Shown here: piece by piece, positions 24,511-35,841 of the stretch | How the letters are laid out: each line of letters begins with the position of its first letter | How positions within the stretch are numbered: position 1 is the stretch's first letter | Origin: Coix lacryma-jobi var. lacryma-jobi | Taxonomy: Eukaryota; Streptophyta; Magnoliopsida; Poales; Poaceae | NCBI GenBank assembly: GCA_009763385.1 | Contig: CM019824.1 | Span: 32,928,446-32,992,445 of the forward strand | Reading direction: 5' to 3' | DNA length: 64,000 bases | Position numbers and translations under genes: made by a program | Notes under the pieces: model-generated | The model's database searches: none | The model's input: the letters and a program-made list of their open reading frames with translations, nothing else | What the model was told of the DNA's origin: nothing

Positions 24511-24523
24511 AAAAGGGGGAGAT
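24511..24523 (+). promoter_or_regulatory. Polypurine tract
   Basis: AAAAGGGGGAGAT abuts the TG of the 3' LTR at 24524, the expected place for the plus-strand primer. Confidence 0.85.
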
Positions 24524-27052
24524 TGAAAGGTCCTAGTTTGGTTTTGGTAATTGAGTGACAACTTAGGTGGACTAATATGTGTTTGAAGTAAATTACACAG
24601 GTGATTAGTCCATAGGTGATCATGTGTGAGCAACATATGCCATAGAGGAGAATTGGCTTGGAGGATGTTGCAATGCTCATGCATGAAGATGAAGAAGGAG
24701 CTTAATGCATATGTGACATGACATGTGGTCATATGGCTAAGATGGAGAAGATCAAGGCAAGACTTGGCTTGATGGACCGGTTGCGAAGGTGAAGGGCAAG
24801 TTGGGGCTTTGAAGCCGTTGGTACCGAGTGTCGGGAGGCTTAAGCAAGACTTGGCGCCGAAGGACCGAAGCGATGGTGAAGAGCAAGTGATGTCAAGATC
24901 GATGGACCATGGAGGCCATGTGATGATATGAAGTGGATCATATCATTTGAAGATAGGTTGGTGCATGTGTTGCATCAACACCGAAGGAGATGGAATGGAA
25001 TGCGCAAGGCAAAGGTATATTTGTAGGGCATTTCATTTCACCGGTCATAGGTGTGTAGAGAAGTTTATGACCGGGTTTAGGATAGATGGCCGTACTATTA
25101 AGAGGAGCAAACTTGTTTGCATATCGGTCATCTAGTGCCACTTGAGCGATCTAACTTTGCGATGTTACTATGATCGAGTGGCGTGGTGAGTGCAAGTGAA
25201 AATCCTTTGAAAAATGATTGTGAAAATGCTAACACACTTGCACAAGATGATGAACACTTGGTGGTGTTAGCACATTTGCAAAGGAGAAGTTGTTGAAATA
25301 GTTTTGGATCAAAACAGAGAAGAAAATGAAGTTTTCTGTGTGTTGTCGGTGGTACCGACCTGGGGGTGTCGGTAGTACCGACCCAGGAGGGCTGTTTGCA
25401 GCCTCTCTGGATGTGGCTCGTTTTTGGCCTGGCGGTGGTACCGCTATTACCTCGGTACTACCGCCGGCGGTGGTACCGACCAGGGGTCGGTGGTACCGTG
25501 GCCCTGAAGGGGTTTTGCGGAGCTCTCTGGAAGTGGCCAGTTTTGGCCTACCGGTAGTACCGCCATTACCTCGGTAGTACCGCGCTCGGTACTACCGACT
25601 CAAGGCCGGTGGTTGGCAAGTTTGCGGAGCTCTCTGAAGTTGAGTGGAAGATGACCTGGCGGTGGTACCGCCATAGGGCCGGTACCACCGGGCTCGGAAG
25701 TACCGACCAGGGGGTCGGTAGTTCAAGAGTCAGGAGGAAGTTTTTGAATGCGTTCGAAAGTAGCCTGCCGGTAGTACCGCCATAGGGCCGGTACTACCGA
25801 CCTCGGAGGTACCGACCAGAGAGTCGGTGCTTCGCCTAAATCAGCGGGCCTTGTGGTAACGGCTAGTTTGACTAAGCCGGTAGTACCGCCCAGGAAGGGT
25901 CGGTACTACCGACCGAGGCGCAGGAAAGGGGAAACGGCTAGTTGGCCGCTCCCCTCTATAAATAGGAGTTGAGGCCGGCTTAGGGCCGGCTGCTGAGCAC
26001 TCCAAAGCCTTGGTGGCTTGAGTGGATGTGCCTGGGAGCCCTCTAACTCGCTTGTGCTTGCTAGTGCGCGAATCTATTGCGAGTGAGCGATTCTAGTGCG
26101 TTGCTTTGAGAGATAGCATCGAGTGGCACTAGGTGTTCGAGTTGCAAGCCGGTGGTGCTTATTACTCTTGGAGGTTGCCACCTCCTAGACGGCTTGGTGA
26201 TCGAGTCTCCGTCATGAAGCCCGCGTGAAGATTGTGCGTGGCTCCGGAGAAGGATTGTGAGGGGCATTGTGCTCGCCCCGCGGGGATCGCGAAGAGCAAC
26301 TCTAGTGGATTGCGCGTGTCATTGAGTTACCCTCACTTGTGGGTGAGTTCTTGCGGCGCTCGAGTGTCGAGCTAGGTGTGGTGCCTATTAGCCGCCGAAC
26401 TACCAAAGTGTGTGGTCGACACAACGGGGACTAGCTTGGTGGCAACCAAGTGAACCTCGGGAGAAAAATCACCGTGTCAACTTCGTGTTCATCTTCTCGG
26501 TGGTTTGCAAACTCTTTTCACTAGCTTGTATTTACTTGTTCATATACATGTGCTAGTTGCTCTTATGATTAGTTGGCTTGTGTAGCTTGCTAGTTACCTT
26601 CCTTGCTTGTGTAGCATAGAAGTTGATCCCATGAGTGACTAGTTGACTTGTAGTCTTGCTAGTCACATTGCTTAGTTTGTGTAGCTAAGTTGAGCTCTCT
26701 AATTTGGCTTGTGTAGCCTTGTTATTGAGCATTGCTAGTGAGCTTAGGCTTTGTGCTTTTTGCTTAGTGGCATGTGTAGGAGCTCCCCGGTTGATTGAGT
26801 ACTAGTTGCTTAGGTTTGTGTAACCTTGCAAGCTAGAATTGTTTAGGTGAGCTCTAGCTAGCCCGACACCTTATTTGCTTTGTTTAGGATCTTTTATAAG
26901 GTGTCATAGAGTATAAGTAGAGGGGTGTAGTCTTGGCTAGACCGATAGATTTAATTCCGCATTTGTTTCGGTTAGCCATTCCGCTGCAATTAAGTTTAAG
27001 TTTTTAGAAAAGACTATTCACCCCCCCTCTAGTCCGCCATCTCGACCCTTCA
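24524..27052 (+). repeat. 3' LTR of the gag-only retrotransposon
   Basis: 2529 bp, nearly identical to the 5' LTR. Short open frames such as those at 17774 and 24947 are the same in both LTRs only because the LTRs are copies. Confidence 0.92.
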
Positions 27053-28349
27053 CACACACAACTACAAAAAACAAAGGAACTTACTACACCCCGAGTGCAC
27101 AGGCGCAGAATGCTCCACCTGCACACCTCTTTCTTTCACTCGAACATGTCCTTCTTCCTCGCACGTGCCTTCTCTTCTTCCTCCGGTGCTCCCCTGCTGC
27201 CTCCTCGATCATCCTGCCCGGCTCCTATCCATCGACGTCCATGTCACCTCCGCCGACACTCTCAACCATGGCCAACCCTAACCCAAGCTTCTCCTCTAGA
27301 TTCGGCACGAATGCCCCCACCTTCGCCACCACGATATCCACTGCCGCCACACTAATCCCAAGGATCTTCAACAGATACGGCGCGAGTGCCCCCACCTCCT
27401 CCACCTCCCATACTCTGGCAGCGCGTCACTGCCATCGCCATTGCCATCCATCGCGCCACGCTAATCCCATGGTTATCCTCTAGATCCGACACAAGTGCCC
27501 TCACCTCCAATACCTCCAAGGCTCTGGTAGCGTGCAGCCACCTCCGCCACCGCCACGCTAATCCCAAGCTTCTCCCTTCTTCTTCGATGGACGGCCCAAC
27601 CGCCGACACCACCCAACTAGCCTCTTCCACCACTAGGTGGGCGGTGCCCCGACATCCCACCCTTCATCTTTGTCTAGACATCCATCACCGTCGGTCTGGC
27701 ATTCTCCCTAGAAGCTTTGTTCTAAGCTCAAAGAACATGAAAATCCTTGAAACCCCAAACGACCCTAACGTTGCAGACTACTTCTACGGTGCCGGTGGCA
27801 GGTGAATTCGTCCCGACACGAGTGCATCGGACAACCCAAACCGCAAACCCAGAGAACATCGGACAACCCAAACGGTGCATGTGTCACGCGACGCGAGCGT
27901 GCACACATAAAGAAGCATACAGCGAAAAACAAATTTTACTTTTCATAGGTCTAATGAATGTGTTGTAACGTTTGAAACTAAAAACAATATTTTTAAGAGA
28001 TCTATCAACACCATCTAGTGCTTATGAACAAACAATAATCATCTCCTCTTGATGAAACACCTGCCAACGGACACGTTCTTAGAAAAAAACAGTAAGTGAC
28101 ACTGAAAATGGACAAATTTTAGTTTCCATGCAATACTCACAAACAAACTGTAAGTGTGAAGCCACAAATGACAAAAATAAGCAGCTCCCCACTATACTTA
28201 GCTCCATTGTACTTAGCACTTTTTTGATACGCACTATACTTAGCACTTAGGAACTTACGGTAACATACAAAACTAGAACACAAATGGTAGCGTGGTTATT
28301 AGCTTGCTGAACACTTGCACCCCCTGAATCAAGACTTTTGATTGGCATA
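27053..28349. other. RR unit D continued: R1 end, minisatellite, intron remnant
   Basis: It resumes exactly where R1 was broken at 17350. It includes the minisatellite at about 27260-27570 and the TTTTACTTTTCATAGGTCTAATGAA segment shared with copies C and E. It stops near 28349, after GATTGGCATATGTATG, just before the place where RR exon 2 would be. No RR exon is present. Confidence 0.75.
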
Positions 28350-29129
28350 TGTATGTCTATAAAACACCGCTTGGAATATCGTCCTATCAACTTTCAAAGC
28401 TTATTGGGCAATTAAAAGTTGGAACATGGACTTGGAAGCTGCAAGAATATATAAAAAAAGATGCAACTCTCAGAGTTTCATGGATGACGTGAAAAAGCAT
28501 ATCATAATTCCAAGATATATAAGGAGAGAACAAAGAAATGACATATGACAAGAGGATCAAGAAGGAGTTTACCCCGGGAGATAAGGTATTAATTTTAATT
28601 TCAGGGTTCCACGACGTGATTAACCAAATGATATTTTAATTTCACCCCGGGAGATAAGAATATGTACCAATATTTTAAATATTGAACTCCTGCATAGCAT
28701 CATCTCACTCTGCGAGCTCTGCACTTGTGGCTTGAACTTGGAGATATTGGACTCCTGCAATATCTCACTCTGTAAAAATCCAAGCAAGACCGCCAAATGA
28801 GGAAGACACTAAACCAACACTAGGAAGAAATCCACCACGCAATGTGAAAGTTTTGTATGACATGGATTCTGAACGAGGTTAATATCAGCATTCAGGGTTT
28901 CAGCTTTTCATGCTACTAAAGTGCTACATGTTTATTTTTTTTTAAAAAAAAAAGAAAAGTTGGCAGCTTAATTGCAGGGGTTTCAGCTTTTCATGCTATT
29001 AAAGTGCTACACGTTTATTTATTTTTTTTTTAAAAAAAGAAAAGTTGGCAGCTTAATTGCTGGCTTGTAAACAGCTCCTAATTGTTTCTTTGGACAACAT
29101 TTCGGATAAGAGCAGAGCTATTTCACTGC
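28350..29129. other. Unassigned AT-rich stretch with an imperfect tandem repeat
   Basis: Two 79-bp imperfect copies of TCAGCTTTTCATGCTA through GGCAGCTTAATTGC lie at about 28903-29060, each with an A/T homopolymer. Other than the integrase trace described separately I see nothing coding. A junction to RR-flank homology lies at 29130. Confidence 0.6.
28525..28608 (+). pseudogene. Ty3/gypsy integrase C-terminal trace
   Basis: One frame reads MTYDKRIKKEFTPGDKVLIL. This resembles the conserved (Y)D+RI...F..GD.VL segment near the C terminus of integrase in Athila/Tat-type gypsy elements. Only about 28 residues survive and both sides are unrelated, so this is a weak call. Confidence 0.45.
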
Positions 29130-29295
29130 ATATAAGTACTGTCATTTTATGAGTAAATGGAAACAATCTATAAACACAAGTTATAGGCGAACAATGTTTG
29201 AAAACTGAGAGAAGCCTGACCATCTTCAATTGCCGTAATCGTATCTGCTGATGCATGATGATGAACAGGTTTACTCGTTTTCACTCTAACATTGA
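29130..29295. other. 3' flank of RR copy E, left piece
   Basis: Matches 6685-6850 in copy C. Continuity is broken by the CACTA element that starts at 29296. Confidence 0.8.
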
Positions 29296-29309
29296 CACTA
29301 CGTGAAAAA

Positions 29310-29590
29310 CCCACTGTAAGAGCGCCCCCCTTTCCACTGTAGGGGCGGTTGGTGATTGAACCGCCCCTACAGTGACATCTTGGGGCCCAGCATCTCCAAC
29401 CGCCCCTACAAAACCACTGTAAGGGCGGTTGGTGATTGAACCGCCCTTATAGTGGTCCCACTGTAAGGGCGGTTCAATCACCAACCGCCCTTACAGTGGG
29501 ATGCCACTGTAGGGGCGGTTGGTGAATAAACCGCCCCTACAGTGGACCACTGTAGGGGCGGTTCATTCACCAACCGCCCCTATAGTGGAT
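29310..29590. repeat. Left subterminal inverted repeats of CACTA 1
   Basis: At least seven copies of a GGGCGGTTGGTGATTGAACC or complementary unit lie back to back, many as near-perfect hairpins. They match the cluster at 33750-34076 at the other end. Confidence 0.88.
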
Positions 29591-29839
29591 TTGGATGAAC
29601 ACCTTTACCTTCAATAAACAGGTGCAGTTTTCTATTTTGATCCGTAGATAAAAATTGTAACTAGTCTTTCTCCCTCGTAGTAACTCCAAATGCAATGATT
29701 CTTTTTCCTAAAATTTTCTAAAATCATGCTCTATTACTGTAGCATGATCAATTTTCGTTGCGACTATTTTCAAAAAAATCAAATTTTAAATTTAAACTAG
29801 CTATAACTTTGAATAAGATTTACAACTACACTTTGCCTC

Positions 29840-31040
29840 AAATGGAAAACTTTTGAATATCACTTTTGTATAACTCATCAAGATATACATTTTATACATA
29901 GGTCATTTTTGCATTTGAGAAAGTTTTAGTAAACACTAGTAACAAAATCACGAATCTCAATAGACTTTATGAAACTTCATGTGGATTTAGAACTACACTA
30001 TGCCGACACTTTGTCAAATGCAAAAATGACCTATATATCAAATGTAGATCTTGTTGAATGGACCAATATTGGTATTCATGACTTTTCGAGTTGAGACTAT
30101 CTAGGGTTTCGAAAACTTGCTTTGAACTGTGAAAATTTTAAAATTCAAATTTGAAACTTGCAAACTTTGTCGAATGAAAACTTGACAGAAACAAGTTATG
30201 TATATCTTGAAGAGTTTAGCAAACTTGATATTCATAACTTTTCTATATGAAACATTTTGGGGCTTCAAAACGGCAGTCTAAGTGCCTCTTTTTTTTAAAA
30301 AAAAAACAAGATTTGACTTGGTCAAAGTTGGTCAAATGAGCCACTAAATTACCTCGAATGGAAAAAATTTGAATACCAATATTGTTCCACACATCAAGAT
30401 CTACATTTGATACATAGGTTTTTTCTGCATTCGAGAAAGTATTGGTAAACACTAGCGACATGTTTTCAAAATCCGAGATGTGATTTGGTCAAACTTGGTC
30501 AAATAAGGCACTAAATGGTCTCAAATGGAAAACTTTTGAATATCACTTTTGTATAAATCATCAAGATATACATTTTATACAAAGGTCATTTTTGCATTTG
30601 AAAATTTTTTAGTAAACACTAGTAACAAAATCACGAATCTCAATAGACTTTATGAAACTTCAAGTGAGACTTGTGGATTTAGAACTACACTATGCCGACA
30701 CTTTATCAAATGCAAAAATGACCTATATATCAAATGTAGATCTTGATGAATGGACCAATATTGGTATTCATGACTTTTCGAGTTGAGACTATCTAGGGTT
30801 TCGAAAACTTGCTTTGAACTATGAGAATTTTAAAATTCAAATTTGAAACGTGCAAACTTTGTCGAATGAAAACTTGATAGAGACAAGTTATGTATATCTT
30901 GAAGAGTTTAGCAAACTTGATATTCATAACTTTTCTATATGAAACATTTTGGGGCTTCAAAACGGCAGTCTAAGTGTCTCTTTTTTAAAAAAAAAACAAG
31001 ATTTGACTTGGTCAAAGTTGGTCAAATGAGCCACTAAATT
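29840..31040. repeat. About 690-bp direct repeat inside CACTA 1
   Basis: The segment around GACCAATATTGGTATTCATG at 30061 recurs at 30753, a spacing of 692 bp. Homology covers roughly 29840-30340 and 30530-31040, including GATTTGACTTGGTCAAAG. A shorter third relative lies near 30480. The AT-rich sequence is non-coding. Confidence 0.8.
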
Positions 31041-31244
31041 ACCATGCAAGGTGACGTGGGCGGTGGGACCGTGTTGATGTGGATGACGACACGTATGCTG
31101 GAATAAGTTGTGGAGAGATAAAAAATTAAAACTAAAAGAGGAGAAAATAAAAAAGAAGAAAATATGATTGAAACAAGGAAAAAAATATAACTAAAATAGC
31201 AAAAAAAATAAAATAACTAAGATTGAACCCAAGTCCTCATCATC

Positions 31245-33010
31245 ATGAGACTAGCAAATCATGCCCTACCACTATGTCGCTTATGTATTTATGCAAATAA
31301 TAAAATAATACATCAACTTGATTGGCTGGTCCCTAATTCATGCAACCGATCACAGCACAGCCCACATCCTCGCATCCGGCCCATCACAGCCCATGTGAAA
31401 GGCACGTATAAAAAAAGGCTAACCCTAGCTAGCCAATCCATCTTCAGTCCATCCCCTTTCTCTCCCGAAGCCACGCGCCGCCGCCGCTTGAGCAGTGAAT
31501 CTCGCGTCGGCAATCCTCGACCTCGCAAGTCCGTTTGCTGCACTGCAGCCGCACCCGCCCCAATAGACCCAACATCAGCACAACCCTACCTCGCTCTCCT
31601 GCTCTACAGAAAAGCGGCGGCGGCGGCGACTCTGCCGTTCGGCTGTGGCGGCGCGGATGCGACCGGCGGCCGGCGGCGTGCTTTTTGGCTGTGGCGTTGT
31701 GGAGGCGACCGGTGTCGGCGGCTTCGTGTAGAGCGACCAGCAGCAGCGGCGGCTATGCCCTTCGGCGGCGGCTGTTCGGAGGCGATTGGCCGCAGCTGCT
31801 GCTTCGAGCGGAGCAACCGAACGGCAGGAGCCCGGCTTCAGACGGAGATCCCCCTTCCATGGCAAGATCCACCGGCGTCGGCCCCAAACCTCGTGCCTCG
31901 CCGTCGGTCAGCATCGCCACGCCGAAGTTAGCGTATCATCTTCTCTCGCCTTCCTTTCTACTTGGGAGTTAAAGTGTCCGGTACATGATCCAGATCTTGG
32001 ATGTGGCGTTTGTGCAGGAAAGAAGGCCGGAACGATGGTCGCCGACCCTTTTTTTAATCTACGGACCCGTTGTTGTTTGCATCGCCGGCCTATTTGCGTT
32101 CAAGAGGACAGGTCCTTCCTTTACATCGATTTGCGTTCAGGACCCAACCATTACATCGATTTGCTTGTGTAAGCAGTAAACGCTTGTTCATTTATGCACA
32201 TAATTTTTCTTTGGTTGATTGCAAGGTGCTATCTAATTATGAACCTCTTGGGAATATAATTTTTCTTGATGAGTTGCCAAGTTGACGTCTCCAATAAAAT
32301 TGGTTTATGTAGTAAATGCAGTGCTTTGAGTAGACAAGAACTAATTTCAGTATTTAGTAGATTGATTCTTGAAACGAACAATATGCTGAAAGATGGGATC
32401 GATACAATTACAATATTCTCTCAATGGTTAGCACACATTCAGTAGAATATGGTTGGTGCCGGAGAAAATATGAATGGTTAATTATGGATGCCTGCAACTT
32501 CTGATCTTCATCAGGCTTTGATTTTGTAAAGTTTCTCACACTTGTATTAGAGCTTTCTCTCAGTGAGTATCCCAAATTTATGGAGATAAACTGACATGAG
32601 CAATTAGGCATTAGAAATGTTTGGTATTCCCTATTTGTTTTCAATTCAAATGCAATTATGTGTTTGCGTAAGCTACGACTAGCTCATTGATTAGGTTTTT
32701 GATTAACCATGCTTTACTAGAGTTTTGTCTAAAGAAGGTAATTTTAGTTCACCACAGTCCATAGTTAAAAACTATCTTTAGACAACATTGCTGAGATTGT
32801 TTATTCTCTGCAGGCTTTCCGTACTGGCAGCATAAGGCTCGTGGATTCAGAGTCATATCCAGTAAACAAGCTAAATCTTCATCCAAACCAGGTAACGTGA
32901 ATAATTTTTTCTACAATTTTATCTAAGTTGTTATTTCTGCTAAGCTTGTTTCTTCCTTGCAGATACGTCACAGAGGCCTGCTGTGGTGAGCTCTTCAACT
33001 AACTCAGGCA
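31245..33010 (+). other. Possible captured gene fragment inside CACTA 1/Helitron
   Basis: A TATA-like GTATAAAAAA near 31406 precedes a GC-rich Ala/Arg-rich frame (31245-31931). Further on, two short segments (about 32816-32890 and 32963-33008) have AG before and GT or G after, and one frame reads FPYWQHKARGFRVISSKQAK, then DTSQRPAVVSSSTNS. They look like spliced exons of a host gene carried as passengers. I do not recognise the gene. The GC-rich frame may be a pseudo-leader. Confidence 0.35.
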
Positions 33011-33606
33011 AGTTGTACTAGATTTCGTTGATTAAATCGGGGCAAGTTTCCACCTGTCTTTGGTCTGTTATGTTAAGTGTTGGAACATTAGATTTGTTAC
33101 TATAGGAAGCTACTGCAGATGTCTACTTATACTAGGATCTCACACCTATGTTCATATATATACAGTTACATGATCTTCCAGTCAGCGCTCCAGCTAATTT
33201 TCTAGGCCATCCTTCATGATCAGTAGGAAAGCTTATTGTTTTACATCTGGCAAAGAGGTTGCCCTGCTCATTCTTTTTCCTAGCGATGCAGATTCATATC
33301 TATGTCAGTGCACTACGTGTGGTTTTTTGATTGAGTGGGCAAACTAAGGTCATTGTACATGTTCATAGAAAGTCCACAATTTCTTTCAGCAAGTACCTGT
33401 TATTGATTAATAGACAGATTTGGTTCCGGTTTAATTCAGGCTGCACCTAAAAACGAGCACCATATTTTTGCATGAAAAGCCATGGTATTATGATCGGCAT
33501 AGATAATACATGACAACATTGGTTTGCCAAATTTTTGAACAGATCCTCTTTGTTTTGTACCTAAAATTGAGATTCAGTTTACTGTACTCTATTTCTATTA
33601 ATAACC

Positions 33607-33641
33607 TGCATACACGCGCAATGGCGCGTGCCTTCCACTAG
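33607..33641 (+). mobile_element. Helitron 3' terminus
   Basis: CACGCGC-AATG-GCGCGTG (33613-33630) forms a 7-bp stem, followed after seven bases by CTAG (33638-33641) and a T. This is the standard Helitron 3' end: a short hairpin, then CTRR next to a host T. The 5' TC end is not identified but should lie to the left within CACTA 1, so the gene fragment above may be Helitron cargo. Confidence 0.65.
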
Positions 33642-33701
33642 TTGTAAATACATTTTGATGGATGATATTGTATTGTCTACCTATATCTGTAATGGATACA
33701 T

Positions 33702-34076
33702 GCTGTGGTTTGGATTATATCAATATTTATTTTTTTTGCTGGAAAATACACAGTAAGGGCGGTTGGTGATTGAACCGCCCTTACAGTGGTCCACTGTAAG
33801 GGCGGACATGCTGTGGTTTGGATTATATCAATATTTATTTTTTTTTGCTGGAAAATACACTGTAAGGGCGGTTGGTGATTGAACCGCCCTTACAGTGGTC
33901 CACTGTAAGGGCGGTTGAATCATCAACCGCCCTTACAGTGGACCACTGTAAGGGCGGTTTGTGGGAACCGCCCCTGCAGTGGTTTCCACTGTAAATACGG
34001 TCTGGCAGGGGCGGTTGGGCTAACCGCCCTTACAGTGCATCACCAACCGCCCCTGCTGTGCCCTGCTGTGGTAGTG
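33702..34076. repeat. Right subterminal repeats of CACTA 1, with a 107-bp duplication
   Basis: The same GGGCGGTT hairpin units as at the left end. In addition, the segment GCTGTGGTTTGGATTATATC through GGTCCACTGTAAGGGCGG occurs twice in tandem (about 33702 and 33809). Confidence 0.85.
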
Positions 34077-34307
34077 TGAGTTTCCATCTAAATCTAGAGA
34101 AAATAATAATCAGCTACTGGTACCAATTCGCACTAGTAGGAAGTGCAGCACTCCTTGTCCTTTTACTAGGAGCTAAACAAATCTGCACTAATACTCCTTT
34201 CCAATCACTGTTCACTCACTGGTATGTAGACAAGAAAATTAAACTTCTAAAGCTGCTGGTGTCATCTAAGACTTCAGACCACACAAGGCAAAACTAAAGC
34301 TACCTCA
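34077..34307. other. RR copy E flank between two CACTA insertions
   Basis: Only 231 bp of host flank separate the two CACTA elements. It matches 6848-7078 of copy C almost base for base. Confidence 0.85.
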
Positions 34308-34329
34308 CACTACTACAGAACAGGGTCAT

Positions 34330-34640
34330 AGGCCGATTCTCAAAATCGCCTTTAGTCTCGGCGTTTTTGCCGCCCGGGACTAATAGACCCTTTAGTCCCG
34401 GTCGGTAACACGAACCGGGACTAAAGGGCCTGCCCCAACGGCTACTGCGCAGAGCTGCCGGGGCAGGGACCCTTTAGTCCCGGTCCGTGTTACCAGCCGG
34501 GACTAAAGGGCACTCTTTAGTCCCGGTTGGTGCCACGGACTGGCACTAAAGAGTTAGCCACGGTTTGTGGCTTGCCCCGGGATAAATGTTCACCTTTTAG
34601 CCCCAGTTTTTTATACAAACCGGGACTAAAACTCCCCGGC
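34330..34640. repeat. Left subterminal repeats of CACTA 2
   Basis: Direct and inverted copies of CTTTAGTCCCGG / CCGGGACTAAAG, repeated about eight times. They match the cluster at the right end. Confidence 0.85.
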
Positions 34641-35226
34641 TTATAACCTGCCAACTTCTTCCTCCCCGGAGCCAGAGACATTCAAATTTCAGTGAGCTTC
34701 TTGCTTGTTCTTGCCTGTTGCTATTGCTTTGTTCTTCATTTGTTCTTCATTGTTCTTCGTCTCCAGCGTCAATTGGTGATCTTCTTCGACTCCGTCATCG
34801 TCTCTTTGCGTTTAGAGGTAACTATTTCCATCTCCTACCATTTCTTTTGAATATGAGAGGAATTTAATTAAAATATATAGTTTGCAAGAACAAACAGGGA
34901 GAGTTGAGTAGTTTAAATTGGTTCATCACAATCACTTGATAGTTTTCTACTGCTAGGAAGTATCCATTCTATATTTCATACTTATGCAAGACGAGTAATA
35001 TTGAATTTTAGTGTATTTTTAGTTTATTTTCTTTAAAAAATGTGGAATTTATAATAGTTTGCAACAATAAATATAGAGAGTAGACAATGTGGAAATTGGT
35101 ATTGTTATATCATATTTTTCGATTATCTAAACAAATAGGTAAATTTAGAGTCTTTTTTATTTATAATTGTTTAGGAAATTAGGAATTTGCATGTAATAGT
35201 TTAAAAAATGAGCATGGATATAGTAG

Positions 35227-35766
35227 ATGGCAACTGTGACCGGGTCCTCAGCCTCTCATCATCGGGATCCGAGGCGTTTGCGGCCGGATCTTCCTCTCAT
35301 TGCTTGCGGCGAGTGTAAGCAGAAGATTGTGAAGGAGTACCGAGTGAGAAAAGAGGGAATCAACAAGGGTCGTATATTCTACAAGTGTCCGGACCATGAG
35401 GTGGGTTATTATTTACCCGCATTTGATTAATATGGTTCATTCGTATCGGTTTTGCTTGATGATGTTGTTTAAATTTCTTATTCTTTGTTCTAATTGCAGT
35501 GGGAGGGCACCGGCGGATGTAAAGGTTGGTACTGGGAGGAAGAGTACGTTCAGCACATACGAAATTCTGTTGCACAGGAGGTTGCCGCTGAAGGTGATGA
35601 GGCAGTGAGTCAGCGGCAGCAGCCCATCCATGCTGATGAAGCGAATGATCTGTCTATTTTAGTTGGGATCGGACGCGATCTAATTATGTTGCTTAAGTGC
35701 ATTTTTTTTAGTTTTTTTAGTGCTAGCTGCGATAGTCTTCGTTGTAGTCAAGCTTGTTTGAATTAA
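35227..35766 (+). CDS. zf-GRF protein encoded by CACTA 2
   Basis: Two exons, 35227-35400 and 35500-35766, are joined by a GT-AG intron in phase 0 and give 146 residues. Residues 27-70 hold a GRF-type zinc finger: CGEC at 27-30, a Cys at 54 in RIFYKC, and GGCKGWYW around Cys65. A short acidic and Gln-rich linker follows, and the tail (about residues 110-140) is hydrophobic, resembling a membrane anchor. The ATG is the first in frame. Small GRF proteins accompany many grass CACTA elements; a nucleic-acid-binding role is inferred from the finger. No lesion is visible. Confidence 0.75.
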
Positions 35767-35841
35767 TCAATCATGTGATGTCATGAGTGTTGTGCAATAA
35801 CATGAGAAACTACTAAGTGCATGGTTGTAATATTTAATGCA

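Larger units (their letters stand above)
17351..27052 (+). mobile_element. Gag-only Sirevirus-like LTR retrotransposon (9.7 kb)
   Basis: Two LTRs (17351-19880 and 24524-27052) bound a 4.6-kb interior. The target duplication CACAC is perfect (17346-17350 and 27053-27057), and paralogous R1 copies near 2735, 11835 and 47205 show the empty site TGTAACACACAC. The interior has an initiator-Met-type primer-binding site, one gag ORF, about 2.8 kb without coding capacity and several polypurine tracts. There is no protease, integrase or reverse transcriptase, so it must borrow enzymes from a relative. Sirevirus affinity is inferred from LTR length, multiple polypurine tracts and LTR palindromes, not from pol. 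Confidence 0.93.
29296..34076. mobile_element. CACTA transposon 1, non-autonomous (4.8 kb)
   Basis: The left end is CACTACGTGAAAAACCC and the right end complements to CACTACCACAGCAGGG. TGA is duplicated at 29293-29295 and 34077-34079. The empty site is at 6847-6850 in the paralogous flank. Both subterminal regions are packed with inverted ACTGTAAGGGCGGTT/AACCGCCCTTACAGT motifs, which are likely transposase-binding repeats. No transposase frame was found. The interior carries a 690-bp duplication and a Helitron end. Confidence 0.92.

Noticed and set aside
29310..29590. Regularly spaced palindromes as a CRISPR-like array
   Set aside because: They are subterminal inverted repeats of a CACTA element with matching copies at the other end and no unique spacers.
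31245..31931. 228-residue open frame in CACTA 1 as a real gene
   Set aside because: The Ala/Arg-rich GC-skewed composition is open in several frames at once, with no domain and no conservation visible. Kept only as a possible captured leader.
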